Positions 36,297 to 45,571 of a stretch of DNA of 64,000 nt are shown here, in pieces (position 1 is the stretch's first letter; each line of letters begins with the position of its first letter). Source of the stretch: Natranaerofaba carboxydovora (GTDB lineage: Bacteria > Bacillota > Natranaerobiia > Natranaerobiales > Natranaerofabaceae); assembly GCF_022539405.1 (NCBI RefSeq), contig NZ_CP054394.1:622501-686500 (forward strand), given 5' to 3'. Under the pieces are notes generated by a model. That model was given only the letters and a program-made list of their open reading frames with translations. It did not search any database and was not told where the DNA came from. Both the position numbers and the translations under genes were made by a program.

Positions 36297-37664
36297 TTGC
36301 AAATAACTCCAAAAGTGGCTTTTTATACCCTTGGCTGCAAAGTTAATCAATATGATACACAGTCATTAAGAGATATGTTTTTGAATGAAGGATACCAGAT
36401 AGTTGACTTTGATGAATATGCTGACATATATATTATAAATACCTGTGTAGTAACCCACATAGCTGAGAGAAAATCTAGGCAAAATATAAGAAAGGCTAAG
36501 AAAAAAAATCCACTTTCTACAGTTGCTGTAGTTGGCTGTTATCCTCAAACTTTTCCTGAGAAGGTAAAAGAGTTAGGTGAAGTGGACGTTTTTTTGGGGA
36601 CTGAAGATAGAAAAACAATAATGAATTTAATAAAAAAAGTCAAAAAAGAAGATACAAAAGAAGACATAATAAATAATGAGATAATAGATAGCTCTAATGT
36701 GAAAAGAAAATTTAATAAATATGACAGTGTTTATGATGATGTAGGGATTAATAATTTTGATCTTCAAAAAGAACAAAAAAGCCGTCACTTTCTAAAGGTA
36801 CAGGAAGGATGTGAAAGATACTGCTCTTACTGTATCGTACCCTATGCCAGGGGCAAAATCAAAAGTAGACCTATTACTTCGGTGTTAAAAGAAGCAAAAG
36901 AAGCAGTTAATAGTGGTTTTAAAGAGATTGTTCTTACAGGGAGCAATTTGGGAGCATATGGTGATGAATCTTTTTACAAACCTGATCTGGTTGATTTGAT
37001 TCGGGCATTAACTTCATTAAATTTTGACTTTAGAGTTAGGCTTAGTTCAATTGAGCCAATGGAAATAAGTCAGGAATTAATTAATGAATTAAGCACAAAT
37101 CCCAAAATTTGTCCTCACTTACACATACCCTTACAAAGCGCAGATGATCAAATATTAAAAAAAATGAACAGGCCCTACACTGGCAAAGATTTCAAAAAAT
37201 TGATCTTTAATATAAAAGAATTGATACCTGATATTAGTTTGACTACTGATGTAATTGTTGGTTTTCCTGGTGAAAATAAAAAGCACTTCGAAAGGACAAA
37301 AGCTTTTATCAAAAAAATAGGTTTTATGGACCTTCATGTATTTAAATATTCTGTACGTGAGAAAACACCGGCAGCAAACTATGCCGATCAAGTTCAGCAC
37401 GAATTAAAGGAAAAAAGAAGCGCAGAATTAATTAAACTATCAAAGGAGTTAAAATTTGAATATCAAAAAAGATTTTTGGGCAGGAATCTAAAAGCCTTAA
37501 TTGAGACTAGAGAAGGTAATTATTATTCAGGATTAACTGAAAATTATTTAAAAGTTTATCTTCATCAAAATGAAATAGATAAAAACGGGTATGTAAAAGG
37601 AGAATTCTGTGATATAAAGCTTTACTTAATTAATGATAAAGTGATAGCTAAAATAATTAAATAA
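36297..37664 (+). CDS. mtaB: tRNA t6A37 methylthiotransferase MtaB
   Basis: MtaB adds a methylthio group to t6A37 of tRNAs decoding ANN codons. The 455-residue protein has three domains. The N-terminal cluster domain has Cys in TLGCKVNQYDTQ, INTCVVT and VVGCYPQ. The radical SAM domain has CERYCSYCIVPYARG (CxxxCxxC), and a C-terminal TRAM-like segment follows. TTG 36297 follows GGAGGGTAGAGG. The order dnaJ-prmA-rsmE-mtaB is conserved in Firmicutes. It may be read from the heat-shock promoter. Confidence 0.94.
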   Translation: MQITPKVAFYTLGCKVNQYDTQSLRDMFLNEGYQIVDFDEYADIYIINTCVVTHIAERKSRQNIRKAKKKNPLSTVAVVGCYPQTFPEKVKELGEVDVFLGTEDRKTIMNLIKKVKKEDTKEDIINNEIIDSSNVKRKFNKYDSVYDDVGINNFDLQKEQKSRHFLKVQEGCERYCSYCIVPYARGKIKSRPITSVLKEAKEAVNSGFKEIVLTGSNLGAYGDESFYKPDLVDLIRALTSLNFDFRVRLSSIEPMEISQELINELSTNPKICPHLHIPLQSADDQILKKMNRPYTGKDFKKLIFNIKELIPDISLTTDVIVGFPGENKKHFERTKAFIKKIGFMDLHVFKYSVREKTPAANYADQVQHELKEKRSAELIKLSKELKFEYQKRFLGRNLKALIETREGNYYSGLTENYLKVYLHQNEIDKNGYVKGEFCDIKLYLINDKVIAKIIK

Positions 37665-37735
37665 GCCTGCATATTTTACTGCTTCCCTTAATAATAAATG
37701 TAGTAGATATGTAATATGGGAAGCGGGTGATATTA

Positions 37736-38320
37736 ATGAACAGGCTGATTATTATTGAAAGAAGAAGAATAATCCCTCTGGTATTATTGATTGTTTTAAT
37801 GGGTGGCTTAACAATTTATGACAACATAAGAGGGGATATTGGAGGAATTATGCCGGTGCAGGATGAAGATGCTGAAGAGACTGGGGAAATAATTGCAGGG
37901 CAAAAGCTTAGTAGTGAACTTAAAGAAAGTTCAATCGATTATGTTACTGCAGATAGGGGTTTTAGGACTAGTCCGAAGACTTTTGAAGTAGCCAAGGGTT
38001 TGGAAGAATGGGTAGATATTATTGAGCACAATGACCTTAGTCTACCTGACTACCCATACAATGAATACAATGAAGTTGGAGTTTTTGCATTTAATAGCAA
38101 AATTGAAAGTTTAGAATTAGTTCCAGAGGAAGAAAAAAGGGCTAATGGTCAAACCCAGATTCAAATAGAAGTAAATACAAAAGAAAAAGAAAACCACTAC
38201 CATGTAGTAGTGGTCTCAAAAGATGTGTTAGCTAGAAATGGCGATGTACAAAACTGGCGTTTTGTAAATGAAGACGGTGATGTTATTTATCAGTTGGCGA
38301 CAGAGATTAGTGATGATTAA
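37736..38320 (+). CDS. Membrane-anchored protein of unknown function
   Basis: I do not recognise this protein of about 194 residues. One N-terminal membrane helix (about residues 11-28, LVLLIVLMGGLTIYD) is preceded by RRR, so the rest is probably outside the cytoplasm. The exported part is acidic and ends in a compact region with HYHVVVVSKDVLARNG and NWRFVNEDGDVIYQL. I start at ATG 37736 after GGGTGA; the frame is open from GTG 37727. The weak inverted repeat GCTTCCC/GGGAAGC (37681-37687 and 37718-37724) lies just before the ribosome binding site. Its 3' end overlaps the opposite-strand ATPase gene by 14 nt. Confidence 0.75.
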   Translation: MNRLIIIERRRIIPLVLLIVLMGGLTIYDNIRGDIGGIMPVQDEDAEETGEIIAGQKLSSELKESSIDYVTADRGFRTSPKTFEVAKGLEEWVDIIEHNDLSLPDYPYNEYNEVGVFAFNSKIESLELVPEEEKRANGQTQIQIEVNTKEKENHYHVVVVSKDVLARNGDVQNWRFVNEDGDVIYQLATEISDD

Positions 38321-39407
38321 TTAGTGACTTTACTTTTTCTAGTGTTTTTCTTCTGTTTTGTTCTACTCCGTCAAAATCCTGGGCGGAGCTATAATGAAGT
38401 TCTAACTCTTCCCGTATCTTTTTCATTTCAGCTAAATAGTTTATGCCCCGACTAATTAAACTATCCTGCTGGTTGATAGCATTAGATAACTCTTCTTTGT
38501 TGAAACTTAGAATTGTTTTATTATTGTTTTCAAGTGGGATACTTGCTTTATAATAAATATTTTTATCAAGGTCATATATTTCAGGGTAATTTTTGCTAGA
38601 CAAGTATATAATATTAAGTTGAGGGAGCCTTATTCCTTCCAAAATAGAAGGTTCAAATGGATGATGATATAATTCAACTTGATGTCCACAAAAAGTAGCA
38701 TGTTCTTCAATTATTTTTAGAAGATGTTCACTTGCTTTGATATTTCCTTCGACTAGAAATATTTTTGTGTTTTCTTGGATTAGATTTTTTACAAAACTAA
38801 CAACACCTTCTGGTGTAAATGCTCTTAAAAAGAGTGACCTTTTAGTAAACACATTGTTTTTTCCTTTAAATTTGCAGTGACAAGTTTCTTTTAAAGGTTC
38901 TAGCAGAAAAGTTTTTAAATCATTTAGATTTTGGGTGCTCTCTTGGTTGTTAAATAATTTGTATTGTCTAGATAAACATTCGTTAGCCTGCACAAAATAA
39001 CTGTAAACTATGTTATAATAACTTTTGACCCGGTCTTGAATGTCTTCTAATTTACTTTTTTTAGGGATTAACTTTTCGCTATCTAAATACCTTGCAAGGT
39101 CAATAATATATTCTCCAGCTGCAGGAAGATTAGGGTCTATTACGTGCGGGTGTGTGCCATCGACGAAGATTGTTTTGATCTCAGGAAATGAAATCGCATC
39201 CAAAGAGGTGCTATCTGATGCACAGTAATATAGCTCCTTGTTATAATTTTGGCCTAAATGATCTGCAATTTTTTTCATATAAGATGATTTACCAGTGCCG
39301 GGGCCGCCTTTTATGATGAATTTATATTTATAACCATACAAAATGTCAGGAAAAAATGAATGAAAGCCCCTTGCAGAGTTGTTTCCAGGAAAAAACTTTT
39401 GAGTCAT
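38307..39407 (-). CDS. P-loop ATPase of the PRK06851-like family
   Basis: This 366-residue protein has a clear Walker A motif, KGGPGTGKSSYMKK (about residues 33-46), and a second, divergent P-loop-like half (FLVEGNIKASEHLL). It resembles uncharacterised Firmicute proteins of about 365 residues with two related halves. TIFVDGTHPHVIDP follows the first half, a typical phrase of this family. ATG 39407 follows AGGAGGATGATAG on the minus strand. It stands alone, convergent with the preceding unknown gene. A role in sporulation or stress is possible but not supported by the sequence. Confidence 0.75.
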   Translation of the reverse strand: MTQKFFPGNNSARGFHSFFPDILYGYKYKFIIKGGPGTGKSSYMKKIADHLGQNYNKELYYCASDSTSLDAISFPEIKTIFVDGTHPHVIDPNLPAAGEYIIDLARYLDSEKLIPKKSKLEDIQDRVKSYYNIVYSYFVQANECLSRQYKLFNNQESTQNLNDLKTFLLEPLKETCHCKFKGKNNVFTKRSLFLRAFTPEGVVSFVKNLIQENTKIFLVEGNIKASEHLLKIIEEHATFCGHQVELYHHPFEPSILEGIRLPQLNIIYLSSKNYPEIYDLDKNIYYKASIPLENNNKTILSFNKEELSNAINQQDSLISRGINYLAEMKKIREELELHYSSAQDFDGVEQNRRKTLEKVKSLINHH

Positions 39408-39603
39408 TTAACTATCATCCTCCTTATAAAATATAAAAATCAAATTTTTTTAGCTAGCAATTTAAGCAGGATTTATAATATTTTGCTAGAATTTAATTAT
39501 ATAGAAATATATATATTAGTAATATATATTAGAACTGAAGTGAAATTACCACTAATATTCAGATCATTTTTCAATTTAAAACAATTTTCGGAGGTGTGAT
39601 TTA

Positions 39604-39948
39604 TTGGCGAAAGACTGCCTGTTTTGTAAGATAGTAAATAAAGAAATTGATAGTGATATAGTATATGAAGATGACAAGGTAATTGTTTTTAAAGATATTA
39701 ATCCGAAAGAGCCGGTACATTTATTAATTGTACCTAAGGTCCACCGAGAAAGTATAATGGATTTAAAGAAAGAAGATGCAGAGCTTATTTCCCATATGGT
39801 GTTTGTAGCTCAAGAAATAGCCAAAAAGTATAATATTGATGATAAAGAGAAAGGGTTTAACTTGTTGAACAACTATGGTAAAGAAGGTGGACAAGAGATA
39901 GATCATCTCCATGTTCACTTTTTAGCAAAAAGCAAGCCTTCGACATAA
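39604..39948 (+). CDS. HIT family nucleotide-binding hydrolase (Hint-type)
   Basis: This 114-residue protein is a histidine triad hydrolase that typically cleaves nucleoside phosphoramidates or adenylates. It begins CLFCKIVNKEIDSDIVYEDD, has PVHLLIVPKVH in the middle, and ends with the catalytic triad HLHVHFLA. TTG 39604 follows GGAGGTGTG. Position before rpsU and yqeY is conserved in Firmicutes. The spacer 39408-39603 upstream is very AT-rich and shows no further gene. Physiological substrate unknown. Confidence 0.93.
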   Translation: MAKDCLFCKIVNKEIDSDIVYEDDKVIVFKDINPKEPVHLLIVPKVHRESIMDLKKEDAELISHMVFVAQEIAKKYNIDDKEKGFNLLNNYGKEGGQEIDHLHVHFLAKSKPST

Positions 39949-40021
39949 GTTAGTTCTTAAGTTCTGTGGTTATGTCTGAAGGTGAACTTTAGTTATTGAC
40001 ATTACGGAGGGAGGGAAATTC

Positions 40022-40195
40022 GTGGCTAGAGTTAATGTTAAGAAAAATGAAACTATAGAAAGCGCTTTGAGAAGATTTAATAAAAAGTGCTCTAAAAGCG
40101 GTATTAGAAGTGAAATCAAGAAAAGAGAGTACTATGAAAAGCCTAGTGATAAGCGTAAAAAGAGAGACGAAAAACGAAAAAAACAAAAGAAGTAA
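40022..40195 (+). CDS. rpsU: 30S ribosomal protein S21
   Basis: This short gene encodes 57 residues with GTG start and TAA stop. The protein starts [20 protein letters not shown], continues [22 protein letters not shown] and ends in a run of Lys and Arg, which is the S21 pattern. GGAGGGAGGG lies just upstream of the GTG. It sits between the HIT gene and yqeY, the standard rpsU-yqeY order in Firmicutes. S21 helps mRNA binding by the small subunit. Confidence 0.95.
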   Translation: MARVNVKKNETIESALRRFNKKCSKSGIRSEIKKREYYEKPSDKRKKRDEKRKKQKK

Positions 40196-40218
40196 TAAAA
40201 TAGCCTGGAGGAAAGTAA

Positions 40219-40665
40219 ATGGGTATAAAAGATCTGCTTAACGAAGATATGAAGAAGGCTATGAAAGAAAAAAATAAATCAAAGCTTTCAGTCATAAGAA
40301 TGTTACGTTCTGAAATCCACAATAAAGAAATAAATAAAGGTAATGAGTTGACAGAAGATGAAATAAATGAGCTGATCTTTAAAGAGGTTAAAAAATTAAA
40401 AGACTCTCTTGTAGATTATGAAAATTCAAATAGGGATGATTTAGTAAAAGCACTTGAAAATGAAATTGCAGTACTAGAAGAGTATTTACCAGATAAATTA
40501 TCAGAAGAGGAAATAAGGAAAATCATTGATGAAGCAATTGATAAAACAGGGGCCAAAACCAAAAATGATATAGGAAAGCTTATGAAAGAAGTAATGCCTA
40601 AAGTAAAAGGAAAAGCGGAGGGTAAGTTAGTTAACAGGATTGCTTTAGAACAAATTGAAAGTTAA
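40219..40665 (+). CDS. yqeY: GatB/YqeY domain protein
   Basis: The 148-residue helical protein resembles the C-terminal tRNA-contacting domain of amidotransferase GatB and the free-standing YqeY family. Motifs include KSKLSVIRMLRSEIHNKEI, a long coiled region, LEEYLPDKLSEEEIRKII and GKLMKEVMPKVKGKAEGKLV. ATG 40219 follows TGGAGGAAA. It follows rpsU by 23 bp and ends at a strong terminator. The precise role is not known; an effect on tRNA-dependent amidation is suggested by fold only. Confidence 0.92.
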   Translation: MGIKDLLNEDMKKAMKEKNKSKLSVIRMLRSEIHNKEINKGNELTEDEINELIFKEVKKLKDSLVDYENSNRDDLVKALENEIAVLEEYLPDKLSEEEIRKIIDEAIDKTGAKTKNDIGKLMKEVMPKVKGKAEGKLVNRIALEQIES

Positions 40666-40691
40666 TACTGAAAAATAAATAATAGCAACTT

Positions 40692-40727
40692 AAAAAGACC
40701 TTGGAATTTCCAGGGTCTTTTTTTTTG
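40692..40727 (+). terminator. Intrinsic terminator after yqeY
   Basis: AAAAGACCTTGG (40693-40704) pairs with CCAGGGTCTTTT (40710-40721) around a 5-nt loop, and a run of T's follows. It closes the HIT-rpsU-yqeY unit before the sporulation gene yqfC. Confidence 0.9.
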
Positions 40728-40779
40728 TAATTAACTCTTTTATATTTTCATATTTTTAATATGGAAAGGAGCGCGTTAA

Positions 40780-41064
40780 ATGTATAAGAATAAAAAAATA
40801 TTTAAAGCTAAAAATTTATTTTCTGAGTTTTTTGAACTACCTAAAGACATTGTTTTAGACCTCCCAAGAATTAGTATAATTGGAAATTTGCAGTTTTATG
40901 TGGAAAACCACAGGGGGATTATTGAGTACAATGATAAAGTGATTCGCATTGGTATAAGAAACGGGGAATTAGTGATAGAAGGCAGTGGTCTTGGAATAAA
41001 AAATATTCATCCTCATGAAATCCTTATTGAAGGAACTATAGAAAATATAAATTTTAGTCAATAA
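40780..41064 (+). CDS. yqfC: Sporulation protein YqfC
   Basis: This 94-residue protein matches the YqfC family, produced in the mother cell in Bacillus. It has ELPKDIVLDLPRISIIG, then VENHRGIIEYNDKVIRIG and the end region NIHPHEILIEGTIENINF. ATG 40780 follows AAAGGAG. It is followed by yqfD and phoH as in other spore formers. In Bacillus yqfC and yqfD depend on sigma E; I could not confirm a sigma E site here. Biochemical function is unknown. Confidence 0.9.
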   Translation: MYKNKKIFKAKNLFSEFFELPKDIVLDLPRISIIGNLQFYVENHRGIIEYNDKVIRIGIRNGELVIEGSGLGIKNIHPHEILIEGTIENINFSQ

Positions 41065-41087
41065 AAAAATAGTTGTGGGAGGCATAT

Positions 41088-42299
41088 ATGGTGCATTATC
41101 TAAATTTATTGTATTATATTATAGGTTATGTTAAAATTGAGCTTCGCGGAATTGGAATGGAAAAGTTCTTAAATATGGCAGTTAACCAGGGCGTTTTATT
41201 TTGGGATGTTAAAAGAAAAAAAGATAGTATTCAACTAAAAACCACATTAAAAGATTTTGCTGAATTAAGGAAAATCGCCAAGAAAACTGACTGTCATTTT
41301 AGCATTATTGTAAAAAAAGGTCTTCCCTTTTATTTTAAAAAAATGAATAAGCGAAAGGGTTTAGTTTTTGGCTGTATTTTATTTGTTGCAATACTGTATT
41401 ATCTTTCTTCATTTGTTTGGTTCATCCAGGTAGAAGGAAACCAAACTGTTGCAAGCGAAAAGATATTAGATATGACAGAAAAACATGGTTTAAGGCCGGG
41501 GATAAAAAAAGATGAAATTGATACATTAGCACTCGCAAAAGAGATAACTGCAGAGGATGATAGGCTGGTTTGGGCAGGGATAGAAATTAGTGGTACGAGG
41601 GCTCTTGTTGAAGTTGTTGAAAGAGAAGAAGAGGAAGAAAACTTTCAGGGTTATGGCGACATTGTTGCTTTAGAAAAAGGAGAAATAGAAAAAATTATTG
41701 CACTATCTGGTTATCCTCTAGTTGATGTGGGAGATGAAGTCAAAAAAGATGAAATTCTTATTGCAGGAAGAATAGTGCCTACAAAGATTGAAGAAGAACA
41801 GCCTTATATAGATTACGAAGATTTACAAGAATATCCAAGAGTTGAAGCAAAAGGCTTTGTTTATGGTACAATGGTATTTGAAAACAAAGTTGAAGTTTTG
41901 CTTGAAAGAAAAGTAGAACAAAGAACATCAAATGAATATGTTAGGCGTGGAATAAAAATTGGTGATCGAACATTCTATTTGGACTTGCAAGATGTTCCGT
42001 ATTTAGAGTATGATGTAGAAAAAATAGAAACACAAAAAATAACCGAGGGGTTTAGAGCTCCTTTTAACCTAGTTAAAAAAGTATACTATGAGACAGAAGA
42101 AGTAATTGAAAAATTATCTAAGAAAGAAGCTAGAGAAGAAGCTAGGGAACTGCTTCTAGAGGAGTTAGAAGAGCAAATTCCAGCTAACTCAGAAGTGATT
42201 GACATAGATTTTAAAGATGCAGAAATTGAAAATAATAAGCTTAGGAAAGAACTTGAGATAACAATAGAAGGTAATATGGGCAAATTAAAAAGTTTTTAA
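41088..42299 (+). CDS. yqfD: Sporulation protein YqfD
   Basis: YqfD is a membrane protein needed for normal sporulation in relatives. The protein of about 403 residues has an N-terminal cytoplasmic part (GYVKIELRGIGMEKFLNMA). One membrane helix follows at about 90-110 (LVFGCILFVAILYYLSSFVW), then a large exterior domain with IQVEGNQTV and a Glu/Lys-rich C-terminus. I start at ATG 41088, 6 nt after GGGAGG; the frame is open from TTG 41073. It ends 23 bp before the phoH start. Molecular role not established. Confidence 0.9.
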   Translation: MVHYLNLLYYIIGYVKIELRGIGMEKFLNMAVNQGVLFWDVKRKKDSIQLKTTLKDFAELRKIAKKTDCHFSIIVKKGLPFYFKKMNKRKGLVFGCILFVAILYYLSSFVWFIQVEGNQTVASEKILDMTEKHGLRPGIKKDEIDTLALAKEITAEDDRLVWAGIEISGTRALVEVVEREEEEENFQGYGDIVALEKGEIEKIIALSGYPLVDVGDEVKKDEILIAGRIVPTKIEEEQPYIDYEDLQEYPRVEAKGFVYGTMVFENKVEVLLERKVEQRTSNEYVRRGIKIGDRTFYLDLQDVPYLEYDVEKIETQKITEGFRAPFNLVKKVYYETEEVIEKLSKKEAREEARELLLEELEEQIPANSEVIDIDFKDAEIENNKLRKELEITIEGNMGKLKSF

Positions 42300-42322
42300 A
42301 ACTTTTTAGGAGGGGTGTGATT

Positions 42323-43297
42323 TTGTCGAGTTCCTTTCAATCGAATAACACTTCAAAATTTCGCCTGGAGAGCAACGAAATAGCTCAACAAATCCTTGGG
42401 GATTTAGATGGAAACTTGGATGTAATAGAAAACCTGTTTTCTGTTCAGCTAATTCCTAAAGGTCAAGAGATTGTTGTTAAGGGTGAAACAGAAGAAGTAG
42501 AACAGGCTATTTTTTTATTAGAGCAATTGTCTTCACAAGTCAAAAAAGGTAAGAGGATCTCTTCTTTTGATATTAAATATGCAGCTAAAATGGTAAAGGA
42601 AGGAAAGGAAAGCCAAATGGAAAATTTATTTGATGAGATTATATATACTACAGCCAGAGGAAAAAGCATAAAACCAAAAACGGTTGGCCAAAAAGAGTAT
42701 GTTCAGGCAATAGACAAAAACGATATAGTTTTTTGTATTGGTCCTGCTGGTACTGGTAAAACTTTTTTAGCCATGGCTATGGCCATGGCACATTTGAAAG
42801 ACCAAAAGGTTAATAGGATTATTCTTACAAGGCCAGCAGTTGAAGCGGGTGAAAACTTAGGGTTTTTACCCGGTAGTTTTCAAGAAAAAGTAGATCCTTA
42901 TTTAAGACCTCTATATGATGCGTTATTTGATTTACTTGGAGTTGAAAAAGTAGAAAAGTATATGGAAAAAGGAATAATTGAAATAGCCCCTCTTGCTTAT
43001 ATGAGAGGCAGGACTTTAGATGATTCTTTTGTTATTCTTGATGAAGCCCAAAATACAACTTCTGAACAAATGAAAATGTTTCTTACACGTCTTGGGTTTG
43101 ATTCAAAGGCAGTGGTAACAGGGGATGTGACTCAGGTTGATCTGCCCTCTGGTAAGCATTCAGGTTTGATTGAGGTTACCAAAATCTTAAAAGATGTTAA
43201 AGGGCTGTCATTTGTCTATTTGAGTGATTCGGATGTGGTAAGACATGAATTAGTCCAAAGAATCATACTTGCTTATGAAAAATATAACTCGGGCTAA
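42323..43297 (+). CDS. phoH: PhoH-like ATPase
   Basis: This protein of about 324 residues is a PhoH family P-loop ATPase, linked to RNA metabolism, and usually sits next to ybeY. An N-terminal KH-like region comes first, then Walker A CIGPAGTGKTFLAMAMAMAH. LTRPAVEAGENLGFLPGS and Walker B FVILDEAQNTT follow, with the sensor region VVTGDVTQVDLP. I start at TTG 42323, well placed after AGGAGGGG (42308-42315); GTG 42317 lies too close. Co-occurrence with pgpH and ybeY supports a role in ribosome or RNA quality control. Confidence 0.94.
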   Translation: MSSSFQSNNTSKFRLESNEIAQQILGDLDGNLDVIENLFSVQLIPKGQEIVVKGETEEVEQAIFLLEQLSSQVKKGKRISSFDIKYAAKMVKEGKESQMENLFDEIIYTTARGKSIKPKTVGQKEYVQAIDKNDIVFCIGPAGTGKTFLAMAMAMAHLKDQKVNRIILTRPAVEAGENLGFLPGSFQEKVDPYLRPLYDALFDLLGVEKVEKYMEKGIIEIAPLAYMRGRTLDDSFVILDEAQNTTSEQMKMFLTRLGFDSKAVVTGDVTQVDLPSGKHSGLIEVTKILKDVKGLSFVYLSDSDVVRHELVQRIILAYEKYNSG

Positions 43298-43315
43298 CTA
43301 TTCGGGGGGATTAAT

Positions 43316-45571
43316 ATGGCAGTTAAGAAAAAACAAAAAAGAAACCTTTTAAAAAACCTAATAGGAAGTATCAAACTTTTTAACAACAAGGAAATGTGGA
43401 AAAAAGCCGGTATTGTTGGTTTGATTTTTGTAAGTGTTATCCTTGTTATGAGTATAAATTTTTTCCCCGAAACATTTGAGAGAGGTCAGGTAAGCCCGAA
43501 AACTATATTCGCTCATAGAGATGTAATAGATGTATATACGACAGAAAAACTACAGGAAGAACAGCTTGAACAGGTCTCTGATGTGTACAAGCATGATGAA
43601 GATGTTCATGATATTGTAATGGAAAGAGTGGACGCAGTTTTTGGAATAATAATTGATACAGTAGTTAATGGTGAAATAGTTGAAGAAGCCGATGAAGAAG
43701 AAGCACAAAATCAAGATGAAAAAGTAGAATATGCTGTAGATAATATAAATGACCAGCCAGGTATTAGTAATGTGGATGAAGATTTGGTTGAAATTCTTCT
43801 TGATTCTAACCCTGATAGACTTGAAAATATGCAATACGATTTGAAACCTATTTTATCTAACGCATTAGAGCAGGGGATCAAAGAAGAAGATTTGGAAGAA
43901 GAATTAGAAGACCTAAAAAATGAAATAAGCGTTATGAATTATAATGAAAATGAAATAGATTTTTTAATTTGGTTGACTTTTGAAGCAATTGAGCCAAACA
44001 TGATTTTTGATGAAGAAGCAACTGAAGAGGAAAAACAGGAAGCTATTGATAGTGTAGAACCAGTTGAAATCCTAGAGGGTGAAGTTATTGTAAGAGAAGG
44101 AGAAAGGATAACCGAGCAACAGGCTAGAGCTTTAGAAGAACTTGATTTAATGAGGGCTGACAGAAGTATTTTGATGTTTGTGGGTTTGATTTTAATAATA
44201 GCTGTTATATTTTTATTACTAGGGTTATTTATATATTATTTCAGAAAAGATATACTCGAAAATAATAGATTATTGGTGTTAGCAGGCTTGATATTAGTTG
44301 CTTTACTTTTGCTTGCTCAAGGTATAAGTATTTTTTCAGAATTTTTGATTCCCGTTGCGATGGCGTCAATATTATATGCAGTTTTATTTGGTGCCAAACT
44401 GTCGGTTATGTTTGTTGGAATGATAGCAATTTTAATTGGTATACTAACTGATTTTAACTTTGAAGCAATGATAATTGCAATGGTTGGAGGTCTGGTTGGA
44501 ACTTTTTCTGTTACCAGGCTGCAGGAAAGAGGAGACTTGACTAGAGCAGGAATTTATGTAGCACTTATAAACTTAGCTGTTATTACAGGACTACTACTTG
44601 TTAGAGGAGGAGTAGGTTTTGATGAAAAGTTATTAAAGGCGGCGTATGGAGTGACTAATGGCTTCTTATCTGGTATATTGGCTATTGGTATATTGCCTTA
44701 TCTAGAGAGCGGATTTGGTCTTACGACGCCTGTTAGATTACTTGAGTTATCTAACCCGAACCATCCTCTTTTGAGAAAACTAATGATGGAGGCACCTGGA
44801 ACCTATCATCATAGCATTATTGTTGGAAACTTAGCAGAAGCTGCTGCAGAGAAAGTTGAAGCAGATACCATTCTATCTAGAGTTGGTGCGTACTATCATG
44901 ATATCGGAAAGATAAATAGACCATACTTTTTTATAGAGAATCAGTTTAGCAAGGAAAACCCACATGATAAGATTTCACCTAGTTTAAGTTCGCTGATAAT
45001 TGTATCTCATGTTAAAGAAGGAGTAGAGCTTGCCAGGGAATATAATCTTCCAGAGATTATACAGGATATGATCAAGCAACATCACGGGACAAATTTTGTT
45101 GGATATTTTTTCTATCAGCTTCAAGAAGATAACGAAAATAAAAATAAAATACTGGAAGAAGACTTTAAATATAAAGGTCCAAAACCTCAAACTAAAGAAG
45201 CAGCGATAGTTATGTTAGCAGATTCAGTAGAGGCTGCCGTTAGAGCTATGTCCGATCCTACTTCACACAAAATTGAGGGGCTAGTTCATAAGATTGTCAA
45301 AAAACATCTTGATGAAGGTCAGTTAAATGAATGTCATTTAACTTTGAAAGACTTAAATGAAATATCTAAATCATTTGTTCAAATACTTTTAGGGATATAT
45401 CATAACAGGGTAAAATATCCTGAAGAATTAGTGAAAAGGAGTCAGTTAAATGGAAGTTATGATAAAGGAAGCAAACAAAAGAAAACTGAAGAAAGAGGAG
45501 AACAGGATAATAGAGAAGATAACAAGGATAGTGATCGAAGAGGAGAAGATGACAGACCAGGTGGAGATTAG
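43316..45571 (+). CDS. pgpH: Cyclic di-AMP phosphodiesterase PgpH (7TM-HD)
   Basis: PgpH hydrolyses cyclic di-AMP. Of 751 residues, the N-terminus has one membrane helix (about 36-54) and a long acidic extracellular 7TMR-HDED domain (to about 285). Several membrane helices follow (about 285-480), then the cytoplasmic HD domain: YHHSIIVGNLAEAAAEKV, YYHDIGKINRPYFF and KQHHGTNFVGYF. The last about 40 residues are low-complexity and charged (Lys, Glu, Asp, Arg). ybeY starts inside this tail and overlaps it by 122 nt in another frame. ATG 43316 follows GGGGGG. Confidence 0.94.
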   Translation: MAVKKKQKRNLLKNLIGSIKLFNNKEMWKKAGIVGLIFVSVILVMSINFFPETFERGQVSPKTIFAHRDVIDVYTTEKLQEEQLEQVSDVYKHDEDVHDIVMERVDAVFGIIIDTVVNGEIVEEADEEEAQNQDEKVEYAVDNINDQPGISNVDEDLVEILLDSNPDRLENMQYDLKPILSNALEQGIKEEDLEEELEDLKNEISVMNYNENEIDFLIWLTFEAIEPNMIFDEEATEEEKQEAIDSVEPVEILEGEVIVREGERITEQQARALEELDLMRADRSILMFVGLILIIAVIFLLLGLFIYYFRKDILENNRLLVLAGLILVALLLLAQGISIFSEFLIPVAMASILYAVLFGAKLSVMFVGMIAILIGILTDFNFEAMIIAMVGGLVGTFSVTRLQERGDLTRAGIYVALINLAVITGLLLVRGGVGFDEKLLKAAYGVTNGFLSGILAIGILPYLESGFGLTTPVRLLELSNPNHPLLRKLMMEAPGTYHHSIIVGNLAEAAAEKVEADTILSRVGAYYHDIGKINRPYFFIENQFSKENPHDKISPSLSSLIIVSHVKEGVELAREYNLPEIIQDMIKQHHGTNFVGYFFYQLQEDNENKNKILEEDFKYKGPKPQTKEAAIVMLADSVEAAVRAMSDPTSHKIEGLVHKIVKKHLDEGQLNECHLTLKDLNEISKSFVQILLGIYHNRVKYPEELVKRSQLNGSYDKGSKQKKTEERGEQDNREDNKDSDRRGEDDRPGGD

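Noticed and set aside
39360-39599. 79-codon plus-strand frame before the HIT gene
   Set aside because: It starts inside the opposite-strand ATPase gene, has no ribosome binding site and encodes a composition typical of AT-rich spacer.
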